A stretch of DNA of 64,000 nucleotides from Candidatus Cardinium hertigii (lineage in GTDB: Bacteria > Bacteroidota > Bacteroidia > Cytophagales > Amoebophilaceae). The notes under the pieces are model-generated. The model made no database searches. It saw nothing but the letters and a program-made list of their open reading frames with translations, and had not been told where the DNA came from. This document shows positions 55,351 to 64,000 of the stretch, piece by piece; within the stretch, counting starts at the first letter, position 1, and each line of letters starts with the position of its first letter. Both the position numbers and the translations under genes were made by a program. Where the stretch lies: assembly GCF_003176915.1 (NCBI RefSeq), contig NZ_CP029619.1, forward strand, positions 930,001 to 994,000, read 5' to 3'.

Positions 55351-56021
55351 ACAAAGAATCGTAATAGCAAATCTTGAAAATTAGTGCTATCAAATTCCTG
55401 TTGTGCTGATTGTACCAATGCGTTATATTCAGTTTCCTTTTTCTCTTTACTTAGCACATTGCTGATTGTTTTTGTATACTTTTTCCCAAGCCAGTAGGGA
55501 GATCCTTCTTTTGCACTATCGGTCCGACTGGTAAAAATTGGAAGTGTTACATAAATGCATAAATCCAAATCTTTGTTTTCGATATCGGTAGTAATGTTTA
55601 TGTTGTAACCTATATGCGTTTTGTCAATGTAATAGTGATCAAGCGAATAGTATTTTGTTGATGCCGATTTTTCAAACAGTGTAATGTTATCCAGCCGTGT
55701 TAATTTTCCTGTTACTGTTACCAAGTATTTTTGAACAAAAAGCGTTGGTATTCCTGTAGCCAGCTAGGCAACAAAACAAAAAGTTAAATGTTTACAATGT
55801 AATAGCTCGATTCTAGGTTTTAACCATATGTATATAAGCATCCCGGATAGCACCATCGTAAGCCAAAATACAACTAGCTCTTCTTTTTTAACGGAATAAA
55901 GTTTGTTTGGATAAACAGTAACCAATGCCAAGCAGCTGTACAATACTAAAAAGCCAATGGCAATAGCCAGGAAAGGGAAGTAAACAAGTGTAAACGTAAC
56001 ATTACTTTTTGGGGTGCTCAT
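55341..56021 (-). pseudogene. Membrane protein gene split by an in-frame amber stop
   Basis: Two frames read as one. The first (86 codons from 56021, MSTPKSNVTFTLVYFPFLAI) has two or three hydrophobic segments and ends HLTFCFVA at a TAG (55764-55766). The same frame then stays open with LATGIPTLFVQKY, which continues the hydrophobic helix. It goes on into VTVTGKLTRL and a soluble domain to 55341 (DSTNFQDLLLRFFVWN). The second part has only a TTG at 55724 as start. The whole would be about 226 residues, a membrane anchor plus an extracytoplasmic domain. I do not know the family. The best reading is a nonsense mutation in a gene co-transcribed with the rhomboid. Confidence 0.7.
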
Positions 56022-56149
56022 TTAAAAAGCAGGGTATTTTTTTGTTTTTTTTACTGAATATATGATAAAAAATTAATTTTCACCTTCATAAACTATTTCA
56101 TCTGCCTAATAAAATCCATGTCCATTTTTACTGTAAAAGATAAGCCACT

Positions 56150-56228
56150 TCACTACTGCACAAAGTAAGGATATTTATATCCTAAACACTCTCCCTCTTT
56201 TTGGAGCATGTTATGGAGAATCCCATAG
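56150..56228. repeat. Dispersed repeat, copy 2
   Basis: Related to 54567-54648: CTACTGCACAAAGT, TTTATATCCTAAAC, a CTCC/GGAG pair and GGAGAATCCCAT in the same order. Its end overlaps the last codons of the IS256 relic, so it may be a remnant of an element's end. Confidence 0.6.
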
Positions 56229-56470
56229 TTCTTTTAAATACAACCTATTGTTTTCAGAATCAATTTCGCCAGCAATTGTCATAAGTTGTTGTCCATAGGT
56301 CAATGGCTCATCTGCCAATTCGTTTCCCCAGCCGGGTTTTTCCATAATCATAATCATAATATTGTATAAAGCCATATCATTAAGGAAGACGCTTTTATTT
56401 TTTGTAGCCTTTCTCAATAGGCTATTAGCAGATTCGATTATATGCGTGGTATAAGTAACGAATACCTATT
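56211..56470 (-). pseudogene. IS256/mutator-family transposase, C-terminal relic
   Basis: On the minus strand the frame reads VTYTTHIIESANSLLRKATKNKSVFLND, which matches the highly conserved 'YTTN-x-IE-x-x-N-x-x-R(K/R)-x-T' end region of IS256-type transposases. It is followed by ALYNIMIMIMEKPGWGNELAD. An amber codon precedes it (about 56472), and the catalytic domain is missing. Only the last about 85 codons remain. Confidence 0.75.
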
Positions 56471-56603
56471 GTAAACGGTTTTTGATTTGTGGCGTAAGGC
56501 AGAGGCGCCTAGTTATCCGGGTTCCTTCATACGGCTTTCCGATGATCAATGCGAATGGCAACATAAGCATGAGGTATGGCAATAAAAAATGGAGAAGCCT
56601 TTA

Positions 56604-58130
56604 TTACGCGCTGTTTTGATCACGGAAGAACTGCTGAATTATTTCTGGTTCACAGAAGTAATGTTTTGTTCCTTTGATTTCTTCATAATGCTGGTGTCCT
56701 TTTCCAACTACTAAAACGATATCGTTCGGTTGGGCAAGCAGGCAAGCAGTTTGAATGGCTATCGTTCTGTCCATTACAATCAACAGTTTGGTACGGGCTG
56801 CTATCGGTACGCCTTGCTGCATGGCATATATAATTTCCTGTAGGTCTTCCTCACGGGGATTATCACTGGTAAATATAGCTAAATCACTATGATCCACTAA
56901 TAGTTTGCCGATGAGCGCTCTTTTTTGTTGGTCGCGGTTGCCCCCACAGCCCATGACAGTTAACAATCTGCCATTAGCAGGCAATAGGGACCGCAAAGTA
57001 GTCATCACTTTTGCCAATGCATCTGGTGTATGCGCATAGTCTATAATGACTTGGGGCTGCTTCCGATGCTGCTTCTTTTTTTCGTTTTCTGGCACGGTTA
57101 TCTGCTGGCTTAACTTGTGCGGTCCACTGGTTATACAATTCATCCTACCTAAAATGGGTGGAATAGCCGATAAAGCGAGTAAGCTTTGTTGGCTATCCCA
57201 TCCTAATAGCTGTGCCATAGCATAAGCCGCCAATATATTGCTTGCATTGAATAGACCAATCAATCGAAACCAAATCCGTTGTTGCGCTATTTCCATTTCT
57301 AGGCCCTGTAGCGTATGCGTGATAACTTTGGCGCTAAAGTCTGCCGCATTGCCCACTGAAAAGGTAAATTTCTGCGCTTTACAATTCTGTAGCATAATAG
57401 CACTATTGCGGTCTTGTTGATTTACCAGCGCAAGTGCTGGAGCAGGGAGCCTATCAAAAAGCTTTTTTTTAGCTTTAATATAAGCTGCAAAATCAAGATG
57501 GTAGTCTAGATGCTCATGTGTAATATTAGAAAAAATAGCAGCAGTACAATGCATACCTGCTAATCTTTCTTGTACAAGCGCATGGGAGCTAGCTTCCATA
57601 AAGCAGTACCCACAGCCTGCCTGTACCATTCGCTGTAACGCTGCTTGCAGCTGTAAAGCATCTGGTGTGGTATGGCTAGCCGGATAGATCTGATCCAAAA
57701 TTTTATTGTGTATGCTTGAAAACATACCTGCTTTATGGTTCATTTGTCTGGCCATACCATGCAATAGGTGTACGATAGTAGTTTTGCCATTGGTACCTGT
57801 AACAGCTATTACTTTTAATTGTTTGCTAGGATGATCATAAAAATTTGCGGCCATTTTACCTAAAGCTTGTTTGCTATCCTCAACCACAATATAGGTGACA
57901 GCTTCCTGTAGCACAGTAGGTAAAACAGTAACTACAATGGCAGTGCTACCGGCTTCTACAGCAACTGATATATATTGATGGCCATCTACTTGGGTACCTG
58001 TTAGGGCAATAAAACAGGTATGGGCCATTGCCTGTCGGCTATCCAAACAGAGCGCAGCAATAGGCTTATCTGTGGAGCCTACCACTTCTTTTACTGTTAA
58101 GCCTACGAGTAATTCTTGTAATATTTTCAT
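56604..58130 (-). CDS. murE: UDP-MurNAc-tripeptide synthetase MurE
   Basis: MurE adds the third amino acid to the peptidoglycan stem peptide in the cytoplasm. The start MKILQELLVGLTVKEVVG lies 5 bases after the ftsI stop and is preferred to the longer frame that runs back into ftsI, giving 508 residues. The ATP site is VIAVTGTNGKTTIVHLL. SHTTPDALQLQ and SSHALVQERLAG are also typical. DNPREEDLQEII holds the DNPR motif that selects meso-diaminopimelate. It is the last gene of a ftsL-ftsI-murE run; murF and mraY do not follow. Confidence 0.94.
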   Translation of the reverse strand: MKILQELLVGLTVKEVVGSTDKPIAALCLDSRQAMAHTCFIALTGTQVDGHQYISVAVEAGSTAIVVTVLPTVLQEAVTYIVVEDSKQALGKMAANFYDHPSKQLKVIAVTGTNGKTTIVHLLHGMARQMNHKAGMFSSIHNKILDQIYPASHTTPDALQLQAALQRMVQAGCGYCFMEASSHALVQERLAGMHCTAAIFSNITHEHLDYHLDFAAYIKAKKKLFDRLPAPALALVNQQDRNSAIMLQNCKAQKFTFSVGNAADFSAKVITHTLQGLEMEIAQQRIWFRLIGLFNASNILAAYAMAQLLGWDSQQSLLALSAIPPILGRMNCITSGPHKLSQQITVPENEKKKQHRKQPQVIIDYAHTPDALAKVMTTLRSLLPANGRLLTVMGCGGNRDQQKRALIGKLLVDHSDLAIFTSDNPREEDLQEIIYAMQQGVPIAARTKLLIVMDRTIAIQTACLLAQPNDIVLVVGKGHQHYEEIKGTKHYFCEPEIIQQFFRDQNSA

Positions 58131-58135
58131 GGTTA

Positions 58136-60253
58136 TTATTGTATGGTAATAGTAATAGATCGATTCGCTTCTATTTTCTGATAGGGAGGGAGCGATTGTT
58201 TGCATACATTGCCTTGTATCGGTCCTACTACGGTAACTTCTAACCCATGCTTTTCTAGTAAAAAGAGGGCATCCCGTAGTTGCATGTGCAATACATTAGG
58301 AACTTCTTGAGTGGAGGATACTTCCCTAGCAGGTTGACAGGTAGCATGCGCCGCAGTTACAGCTATGGTTCCCCATGATACCCCCTTCTGTAGGGTAGTA
58401 GGGAGCGGCAGCTGTAGGGATTGGTATAAGAAAACCAATTCATTGATAGCGCCCTTATTGGAAAGTTGCAGCGGTTTGGTTGCTTGGATTCCCCCTAAAC
58501 CATTAATGGGAATTCTTGCTTGCAAGTCTTTGCCTGCTAGTCTATCTGCGATATCCTTAAAGATAGGGGCCGGTACTTCTGCCCCAAAGCGTGTTTTTTC
58601 ACCTTGGGGACTGTCTACCATAATAATACAACTATAGCGGGGATTATTCGCGGGGAAATAACCGGCAAATGAGGTAAGGTGATTATTGGTATAGCGTCCA
58701 TTTACTAATTTTTCTGCGGTTCCTGTTTTGCCAGCTATTTTATAAAACCCATGTTTAATGCGCTGGGCAAGGCCCCTTTCCACGGTTCCTTCTAGCATAA
58801 TTTTAAGCTTACCTAATGTTTCCTCTGAACAAATCTTCTCTTTTAAGGTAACAATGGGCGTGCGTTGAATGGTTCCATCCGCTGTTTGTATAGATTGCAC
58901 CAACCTAGGTTTAACCATTTTGCCCTTATTGGCAACGGCATTGTACAATGCCAAGAGCTGCAGAGGGGTTAGTTGAATATTGTAACCAATGCTTAACCAA
59001 GGCAGGGTAATAAGGCTCCAGGATTTACTTTTAGGGGTAACCATATAGGGCCTTCCTTCCCCCATTAATTCAATACCTAGCGGCCGGTGTAGATTCAGCT
59101 GTTCAATATAATTAATGAATTTCTGAGGATTTGTACCAAATTGTTGTTGGGTAACTAGGGCAAAGCCCACGTTAGAAGATTTTTCAAACAACTCCTGTAG
59201 GGTAAGCAGGCCATACCCCCCTTTTTTTACATCACGCATCCAGCTATTATAGAATTTAACCTTCCCCTCACCGGTATCAATAGGTTCTGTGAGCGCCCAT
59301 CCTGTTTCTTCTAATAAAGCCAGCATGGAAACCAATTTAAAAATAGAACCCGGCTCTATACTACCCTGATGTCCTACTGCATAGTTATAGGCTTCTATGT
59401 ATTTTCCGGATGGCATGCGGGATAAATTTGCCATAGCTTTGATAGCGCCTGTAGCTACCTCCATGACGATAGCGCAACCATGTTGGGCATTGGTTTGCTC
59501 TAGGACAGTTTGCAAACTATTGTGTGTTACATCCTGTAATTGAATATCAATAGTAGTAGTAATATCGCCCCCATGCATAGGCTGTACCGTAGTATGTCCC
59601 TCCACCGGTTTCCAATTTCCGCCTGTTATTTTTTGGTAGAGCGCTTGTCCATTGCGTCCACTGAGCCATTTATTAAAAGCATATTCTAAGCCAGTGCTAG
59701 CTGTTTCTTTATGGGTTCCAATAGTTCTTCTAGCTAATTCTTGAAAAGGGTTATAACGTTTATATTGTTCCTCAAAAATTACCCCCCCTTTAAATTTTCC
59801 TTGCCTAAAAATAGGCCATTGCAACATTTTTTTCTTCTCCTGGTAGGTAATGCATTTCCTATTTAGGCATACATATTTGCGTTTTGCGTTACGCGCCTCT
59901 GTGATGCGCATTTTGTAGTAAGTTGGGGGAGCGTCTCCATAAAAATCAGCTAATTTTTGGCTAAGCGGCACGATTGCTTGTTGAAAGAGTGCTTCTGAAA
60001 CGATAGTAGGATCCAATGCAACGGTATAGAACGGCAGAGAAGTTGCCAGTAGGGAGCCATCATCCGCATAAATGTTTCCACGAGATGCGGCAATAGGTTT
60101 ATAAGCCAATTGCGTAGTTTGGACACGATGATACCATATACCTTTTTGTAAAAACTGCAAATAAATTATTTTCCCTGTGATAACTAGCATAACCAGCACT
60201 ACTGACAGCAGGGTTACCCTAGCACGCAATACTATATCTTTGGGGGCTGCCAT
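58136..60253 (-). CDS. ftsI: Penicillin-binding protein / FtsI transpeptidase
   Basis: This is the division-specific peptidoglycan transpeptidase of 705 residues. One N-terminal membrane helix (about 10-32) is followed by the dimerisation domain (SRGNIYADDGSLLATSLPFYTVALD). The catalytic domain has S-I-F-K (EPGSIFKLV, nucleophile near residue 303), the S-x-N motif in KSSNVGFAL, and KTGTAEKL. The C-terminal about 65 residues (EVPNVLHMQLRDALFLLEKHGLEV) form a PASTA domain. It acts at the septum with FtsW and FtsL. The ftsL gene overlaps its start by 22 bases. Confidence 0.95.
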   Translation of the reverse strand: MAAPKDIVLRARVTLLSVVLVMLVITGKIIYLQFLQKGIWYHRVQTTQLAYKPIAASRGNIYADDGSLLATSLPFYTVALDPTIVSEALFQQAIVPLSQKLADFYGDAPPTYYKMRITEARNAKRKYVCLNRKCITYQEKKKMLQWPIFRQGKFKGGVIFEEQYKRYNPFQELARRTIGTHKETASTGLEYAFNKWLSGRNGQALYQKITGGNWKPVEGHTTVQPMHGGDITTTIDIQLQDVTHNSLQTVLEQTNAQHGCAIVMEVATGAIKAMANLSRMPSGKYIEAYNYAVGHQGSIEPGSIFKLVSMLALLEETGWALTEPIDTGEGKVKFYNSWMRDVKKGGYGLLTLQELFEKSSNVGFALVTQQQFGTNPQKFINYIEQLNLHRPLGIELMGEGRPYMVTPKSKSWSLITLPWLSIGYNIQLTPLQLLALYNAVANKGKMVKPRLVQSIQTADGTIQRTPIVTLKEKICSEETLGKLKIMLEGTVERGLAQRIKHGFYKIAGKTGTAEKLVNGRYTNNHLTSFAGYFPANNPRYSCIIMVDSPQGEKTRFGAEVPAPIFKDIADRLAGKDLQARIPINGLGGIQATKPLQLSNKGAINELVFLYQSLQLPLPTTLQKGVSWGTIAVTAAHATCQPAREVSSTQEVPNVLHMQLRDALFLLEKHGLEVTVVGPIQGNVCKQSLPPYQKIEANRSITITIQ

Positions 60254-60618
60254 TTAGGGAAAACGGAGGGTTTGATTGTAATGATATAAGGCGGTATGCT
60301 GCTTTCAACGATACCCAAAGGTGCTACACGTTTGGCTATGGTTGATTGTTTGCTGTGTAACATGTAGTTGGATTGTAGGCGCATATATTTTACCCGAAGG
60401 TCATCTACGATAGGCTGCAGCTGGTTGATGGTATATATCATTTTTTCATGGTAGTGTGCATTCCAAATATAAAACAATCCCAAAAACAAAAGATACAACA
60501 GCCGACGGGCATAATGCGTAGCAATGCGTTGACGTAAAGCAACGTTCAAATGAAAAACCTGCGTTAGCCAACCGAATAAAGTTGTGTTTTTAATAGGCTT
60601 ATAAGTATTTTCTTTCAT
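60232..60618 (-). CDS. FtsL-like cell division protein
   Basis: This 128-residue bitopic membrane protein has a cytoplasmic N-terminus, a membrane helix (about 41-54, LLYLLFLGLFYIWNA), and then a periplasmic leucine-zipper-like helix (INQLQPIVDDLRVKYMRLQSNYML). Size, topology and place directly before ftsI fit the Bacteroidota FtsL-like family, which links FtsB/FtsQ to FtsI/FtsW. Primary-sequence similarity in this family is low, so the call leans on context. Confidence 0.8.
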   Translation of the reverse strand: MKENTYKPIKNTTLFGWLTQVFHLNVALRQRIATHYARRLLYLLFLGLFYIWNAHYHEKMIYTINQLQPIVDDLRVKYMRLQSNYMLHSKQSTIAKRVAPLGIVESSIPPYIITIKPSVFPKWQPPKI

Positions 60619-60816
60619 ACGTATGCTATAGCTATTGAATGCATCCTAACCCCATTTGACCTTCCCAGATTTCCCGTCTCTTCTATAATTTTATGCCATA
60701 CCAGTCTGCTATCCGGATAATAGTACCTATAGCAGCTGCTTGTCTTTTGCTTAAGGAAGAATACCGCATACATGCTGTATGAATCATGCTATGCTTGCTG
60801 CATAAAAGTAGTAGCT

Positions 60817-61443
60817 TTATAGCTGCACCCCGCTTTTTACATTGGTTGTAACAACCGCAGCAGGACGAATAGAAGCAGCTTCTCCTATGGTTACCCCAGG
60901 CATAATCTTAGCACCCATTCCAATGGTAACCCGCTCTTTTATTGTCACCTCTTCCCCAATAATACTACCCGCACCTATGCTTACCCAATCATGGATAGTT
61001 GTTTGTGGTTCAACTATAACACCATTATATAGGATGGTATAGTTTCCTATGGTTACCTCTGCTGCTAAGCAGACCTGAGCACCTATATAGTTGCCTGCAC
61101 CCAATTGCATAGCATGGGTTATAGTAGCGGAGGGATGGATGGCAGAAATAGCGGTTGATTTTATTTGTGCTGTTTTTGTTAAATAGTTTAAGCAATATTG
61201 TCTTTTCTTAGGATCCCCATGGGCTAGGAAGAAGGGAGATGCTTCATGGAGTAGCGTTAAGAACGCTGGATCATTTGTACTACCTAAAATGGGGACCCCT
61301 TCTATTTCTGTGCGGTGCCATTTTTCTGTATCCTCTAGGATGCCATAAACGACTAAGTTATTTCTTTGAAAGATATCCAAGGCACCCTTTGTAAGCTTGC
61401 ATAGACCAAAAATAATGATCCCCTTATGCATATAATTTAGCAT
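60817..61443 (-). CDS. NeuD/PglD-like sugar O- or N-acetyltransferase
   Basis: This 208-residue protein has a short Rossmann-like N-terminal domain (KGIIIFGLCKLTKGALDIFQ) that usually binds the sugar nucleotide. A left-handed beta helix of hexapeptide repeats follows: TITHAMQLGAGNYIGAQVCLAAEVTIGNYTILYNGVIVE, split over turns, then VSIGAGSIIGEEVTI and VTIGMGAKIMPGVTIGEAA. Relatives acetylate sialic acid or bacillosamine-type sugars. The NAGAxW-type loop is not obvious. Met5 is an alternative start. The sugar pathway is not in the window. Confidence 0.85.
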   Translation of the reverse strand: MLNYMHKGIIIFGLCKLTKGALDIFQRNNLVVYGILEDTEKWHRTEIEGVPILGSTNDPAFLTLLHEASPFFLAHGDPKKRQYCLNYLTKTAQIKSTAISAIHPSATITHAMQLGAGNYIGAQVCLAAEVTIGNYTILYNGVIVEPQTTIHDWVSIGAGSIIGEEVTIKERVTIGMGAKIMPGVTIGEAASIRPAAVVTTNVKSGVQL

Positions 61444-61600
61444 ATGTATATTTTTTCCTGTTATTTTTTTCTTTCTTATGGCTTCCCATTACCAACCAAT
61501 CAGCTAACAATTTTTTTAAAGGCACATTGCTTGGGTTTTGTTATGTTGCGTAGGCGCTAGTAGCTTTTTAGCTGTAGTGTATAGGTGAATAAGAGCAATG

Positions 61601-61673
61601 TGATTCCGGAAGGATTCGAACCTTCAACCTACTGCTTAGAAGGCAGTTGCTCTATCCATTGAGCTACGGAACC
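61601..61673 (-). tRNA. tRNA-Arg (anticodon TCT)
   Basis: The minus-strand cloverleaf starts GGTTCCGTAGCTCAATGG. The anticodon loop CTTCTAA gives TCT. It is the last of three same-strand tRNAs between xerD and the acetyltransferase gene. Confidence 0.94.
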
Positions 61674-61740
61674 GTACCATACAACTTTCTTTCTATTGCG
61701 CCTTTCCCTAATCCTAAGGAAGGGGAAGGGAAGAAGTGCG

Positions 61741-61815
61741 TCGGGGCGGCAGGATTCGAACCTGCGACCTTCTGCTCCCAAAGCAGACGCGATAACCGAG
61801 CTACGCTACGCCCCG
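61741..61815 (-). tRNA. tRNA-Pro (anticodon TGG)
   Basis: The minus-strand cloverleaf starts CGGGGCGTAGCGTAGCTCGG. The anticodon loop TTTGGGA gives TGG. The acceptor stem is fully paired. Confidence 0.95.
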
Positions 61816-61852
61816 TATAATTACACAGTTCTATATAGGTAATACAAATGTG

Positions 61853-61942
61853 CGGATGGAGGGGGATTCGAACCCCCGGTACAGAATAAACCCGTACGGC
61901 AGTTTAGCAAACTGCTGGTTTAAGCCACTCACCCATCCATCC
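61853..61942 (-). tRNA. tRNA-Ser (anticodon GCT)
   Basis: The 90-nt minus-strand cloverleaf starts GGATGGATGGGTGAGTGG. The anticodon loop TTGCTAA gives GCT, and a long variable arm is present as in serine tRNAs. The discriminator is G. Confidence 0.95.
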
Positions 61943-62033
61943 CTACGAACGCCTTACGTATACTGGACGTTCATAACTAGTGGTGAATTTACTAAAACAT
62001 AACGAAAATAGAAAAACAGTATAATTCGATCCG

Positions 62034-62948
62034 CTATACGCTTTCTAACGTTTGGTTTCTTGGATGATACATTTGCATCACTTGTTTAAGGTAATCTTTA
62101 TCTAGATGGGTATATATTTCAGTAGTAGTAATAGAGCTATGTCCTAGCATTTCTTGTATAGCACGCAGATCGGCACCTCCTTCTAGCAAATGGGTAGCAA
62201 AAGCATGCCTAAAAGCATGCGGACTCACTTCTGCACGGATACCGGCCTTTCTTGCTACTGTTTGTACCATTAAGAAAACCATTACTCTGGTTAGGCCCTT
62301 TCCTCTTCGGCTTAGAAAAAGGCAATCATGGTATCCTGGTTTAATGGTTTTATGTGTACGTATATCTTTTATATACAAGGAAATATACTTTAGTGCTGGG
62401 GCGCCAATGGGCACCAATCGTTCTTTATTGCCTTTGCCTATAATACGTACAAAGCTTTCTTCGAAATAGATATGGCTAATGGGCAGTGTGACCAATTCAG
62501 AAACGCGCATGCCTGTACTATACAAGGTTTCTATAATAGCGCGATTGCGTATGCCAATGGGTGTGCCATCTTCTATTGTCTTTAGCATCGTGTCGATTTG
62601 CATGGGGGATAGAATAGTAGGGAGGGAGCGACCCAGTTGCGGGTGTTCTATATGCAGCAGCGGGTTTACCACGGGATGCTCCAGCGCTATAAACCTATAA
62701 AAACTACGCAATGCGGACAGTAATCTTGCTTGGCTAGCAGCTTGTATGTTAGCTGTATGTAATGTTTCTAAAAAGGCACGGACATGTAAGGGCGTAACAA
62801 CAAGTGGAGAGAGGCGTTGTTGTGCTATAAACTGTGCAAATTTCCTTACATCAGTTAAATAAGCTATAATAGAATGTTCAGAAAGCGAACACTCTAAACG
62901 TAAATAAATTGCGAATTGTTGTAGAAATATTTTCCATTCATCTGTCAT
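62034..62948 (-). CDS. xerD: Tyrosine recombinase XerD
   Basis: XerC/D recombinases resolve chromosome dimers at dif. From ATG 62948 (MTDEWKIFLQQFAIYLRLEC) the protein has 304 residues. The longer frame would start 15 bases from tRNA-Asn, and its first 16 residues do not fit the family. The core-binding domain is followed by the catalytic residues: Arg in LYSTGMRVSELVTL, His-x-x-Arg in PHAFRHAFATHLLEGGADL, His in EMLGHSSITTTEIYTHLD, and Tyr in EIYTH. It is closer to XerD than to an integrase in length and motif spacing. Confidence 0.92.
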   Translation of the reverse strand: MTDEWKIFLQQFAIYLRLECSLSEHSIIAYLTDVRKFAQFIAQQRLSPLVVTPLHVRAFLETLHTANIQAASQARLLSALRSFYRFIALEHPVVNPLLHIEHPQLGRSLPTILSPMQIDTMLKTIEDGTPIGIRNRAIIETLYSTGMRVSELVTLPISHIYFEESFVRIIGKGNKERLVPIGAPALKYISLYIKDIRTHKTIKPGYHDCLFLSRRGKGLTRVMVFLMVQTVARKAGIRAEVSPHAFRHAFATHLLEGGADLRAIQEMLGHSSITTTEIYTHLDKDYLKQVMQMYHPRNQTLESV

Positions 62949-63007
62949 ATAACCATAGGAAACCCTTATCTCCCTCATTTTTCTGTAAGGGCGCAAACCT
63001 TAGGTGG

Positions 63008-63081
63008 CTCCCCCTGCAGGACTCGAACCTGCGACCCTTTGATTAACAGTCAAATGCTCTAACCAGCTGAGCTAAGGAGGA
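63008..63081 (-). tRNA. tRNA-Asn (anticodon GTT)
   Basis: The minus-strand cloverleaf starts TCCTCCTTAGCTCAGCTGG. The anticodon loop CTGTTAA gives GTT. It lies just upstream of xerD on the same strand. Confidence 0.95.
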
Positions 63082-63256
63082 ATTTCGCACATGCAATTTG
63101 CTCATTTTTTTGGATAAAACCAAAATTATACCCTACTACTATGCCCTTTTATACGCTTTTTAGTTTATTTAGTACTTTTACGCTAAAGCTGAGTAGTCAA
63201 AAAATAAAACAAAGATACTTATATTTGTTTTAATTGATTTAATATATTGAATTCAC

Positions 63257-63856
63257 ATGAGGTATAGTATAAGCCGTTTACTGGAGAGGTGGGCACAAAA
63301 GTTAGCCATTGCGCTGGTACATCGGTTAGGTTGGAGCATACACAACCTATCCCATCCAACAGTTAAGAAGGCAGTTGTCGTATTGGCGCCGCATACTAGC
63401 AACTGGGATTTCTTTTACGGTATGTTATTTAGATTTAGTTGTCCCTCTCTACCCATTAGATTTGCGATTAAAAAAGAGGTGATGTTTTTCCCACTTTCCT
63501 ACCTTATGAAGGCATTAGGTGCTATTCCTATAGATAGAAGCGGTCAGCAATTAGGTAAAAAGCAATCCAGTAGGGTAACTTTTATGGTAGAGTTGTTCAA
63601 TAGAGCGGATAAACTTTTATTAATCATTGCGCCAGAAGGTACAAGAAAGTGCGTAAGGCGTTGGAAAACAGGGTTTTATAGGATAGCTGAAGCAGCCAAT
63701 GTTCCCATTATTTTAGGATACATAGATTATGCACAAAAAACGATGGGATTGGGCCCTTTTTTTTATCCTACAGGTAATATAGAAACAGACATAGCAACCA
63801 TACAAGATTTTTATAGGCCCATATCTGGTAAACATCCGGAGCAGGGGGTACGTTGA
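63257..63856 (+). CDS. PlsC-like 1-acyl-glycerol-3-phosphate acyltransferase
   Basis: This 199-residue membrane-associated acyltransferase has the H-x(4)-D catalytic motif in APHTSNWDFFYG, the substrate-binding LGAIPIDRSG and the EGTR block in IIAPEGTRKCVRRWKTGFYRIA. Such enzymes acylate lysophosphatidic acid or related glycerolipids in phospholipid synthesis. It is shorter than canonical PlsC (about 240) and resembles the small acyltransferases of Bacteroidota. The exact acceptor is not certain. Confidence 0.87.
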   Translation: MRYSISRLLERWAQKLAIALVHRLGWSIHNLSHPTVKKAVVVLAPHTSNWDFFYGMLFRFSCPSLPIRFAIKKEVMFFPLSYLMKALGAIPIDRSGQQLGKKQSSRVTFMVELFNRADKLLLIIAPEGTRKCVRRWKTGFYRIAEAANVPIILGYIDYAQKTMGLGPFFYPTGNIETDIATIQDFYRPISGKHPEQGVR

Positions 63857-64000
63857 CAGCAGGCGATGGGGACCGATTTGTTTTTGGGAGAGGAGGCGTA
63901 GCGCGTTAACTATTTTTTGCGGTACCAGGCATTGGCTTTTGAAAAGAGGAAGCGTAAACCAGAACATGTAGTAAGAAAATTGTATATTTCGTGCTAATTA
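63857..64000. other. Window end, no supported gene
   Basis: The last 144 bp contain only stops and short frames. A minus-strand frame (63713-63967) mostly overlaps the acyltransferase gene and is a shadow. Confidence 0.4.

Overview
The window reads as the chromosome of a reduced, host-dependent Bacteroidota bacterium, most like the Amoebophilaceae symbionts (Cardinium / Amoebophilus type). This is inferred from gene content, not from a search. The pointers are a nucleotide (ATP/ADP) translocase, an ankyrin-repeat lipoprotein, Bacteroidota-style FtsL and DUF4255/DUF5908 injection-system proteins, decayed insertion sequences, AT-rich spacers with few Shine-Dalgarno sites, and many lipoproteins of unknown function.

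Layout. 1-7.9 kb: end of a ferredoxin-NADP reductase, a lipoprotein, mnmE, an ankyrin lipoprotein, truA, a K+/H+ antiporter and lpdA. 7.9-13.2 kb: four near-identical tandem copies of a Rpn/YhgA-like nuclease gene (family A), abutting an IS66 remnant. 13.5-22.3 kb: housekeeping block with a Wzx-like flippase, tRNA-Leu, tRNA-Cys, rpsA, an enoyl-CoA hydratase, dnaE and tRNA-His, then a 28/29-bp minisatellite. 22.9-30.1 kb: two unknown lipoproteins flank a 1578-residue tape-measure protein of a contractile injection system (CIS). 30.8-36.8 kb: a transport block with a protein built like a eukaryotic mitochondrial carrier, the nucleotide translocase, an IS5-type relic, a sodium:solute symporter and a HAD phosphatase. 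37-38 kb: tRNA-Val, a small basic protein, a 17-bp minisatellite and a lone atpC. 38.6-44.6 kb: a CIS structural operon (DUF4255, unknown, sheath, two small beta-rich proteins, tube, DUF5908, Afp7-like tube protein). 44.6-49.9 kb: a second tandem array, of a different Rpn nuclease (family B), with four full copies and one truncated. 50.2-56.5 kb: leuS, an outer-membrane-type protein, a 16-bp minisatellite, a rhomboid protease with two decayed partial copies, a gene split by an in-frame amber stop, and an IS256 relic. 56.6-63.9 kb: murE, ftsI and ftsL, a NeuD-like acetyltransferase, tRNA-Arg, tRNA-Pro, tRNA-Ser, xerD, tRNA-Asn and a PlsC-like acyltransferase.

How the parts may fit together. 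The CIS genes would build a sheath, inner tube and tape measure. The spike, baseplate and AAA+ ATPase are not in the window, so the system is scattered over several loci. The translocase and the mitochondrial-carrier-like protein suggest uptake of host nucleotides or other metabolites. The most unusual signal is repeat-driven plasticity: two arrays of heterologous nuclease genes share one C-terminal tail and a variable-number 24-bp in-frame repeat; the tape-measure protein carries ten 21-residue repeats; three intergenic minisatellites are present.
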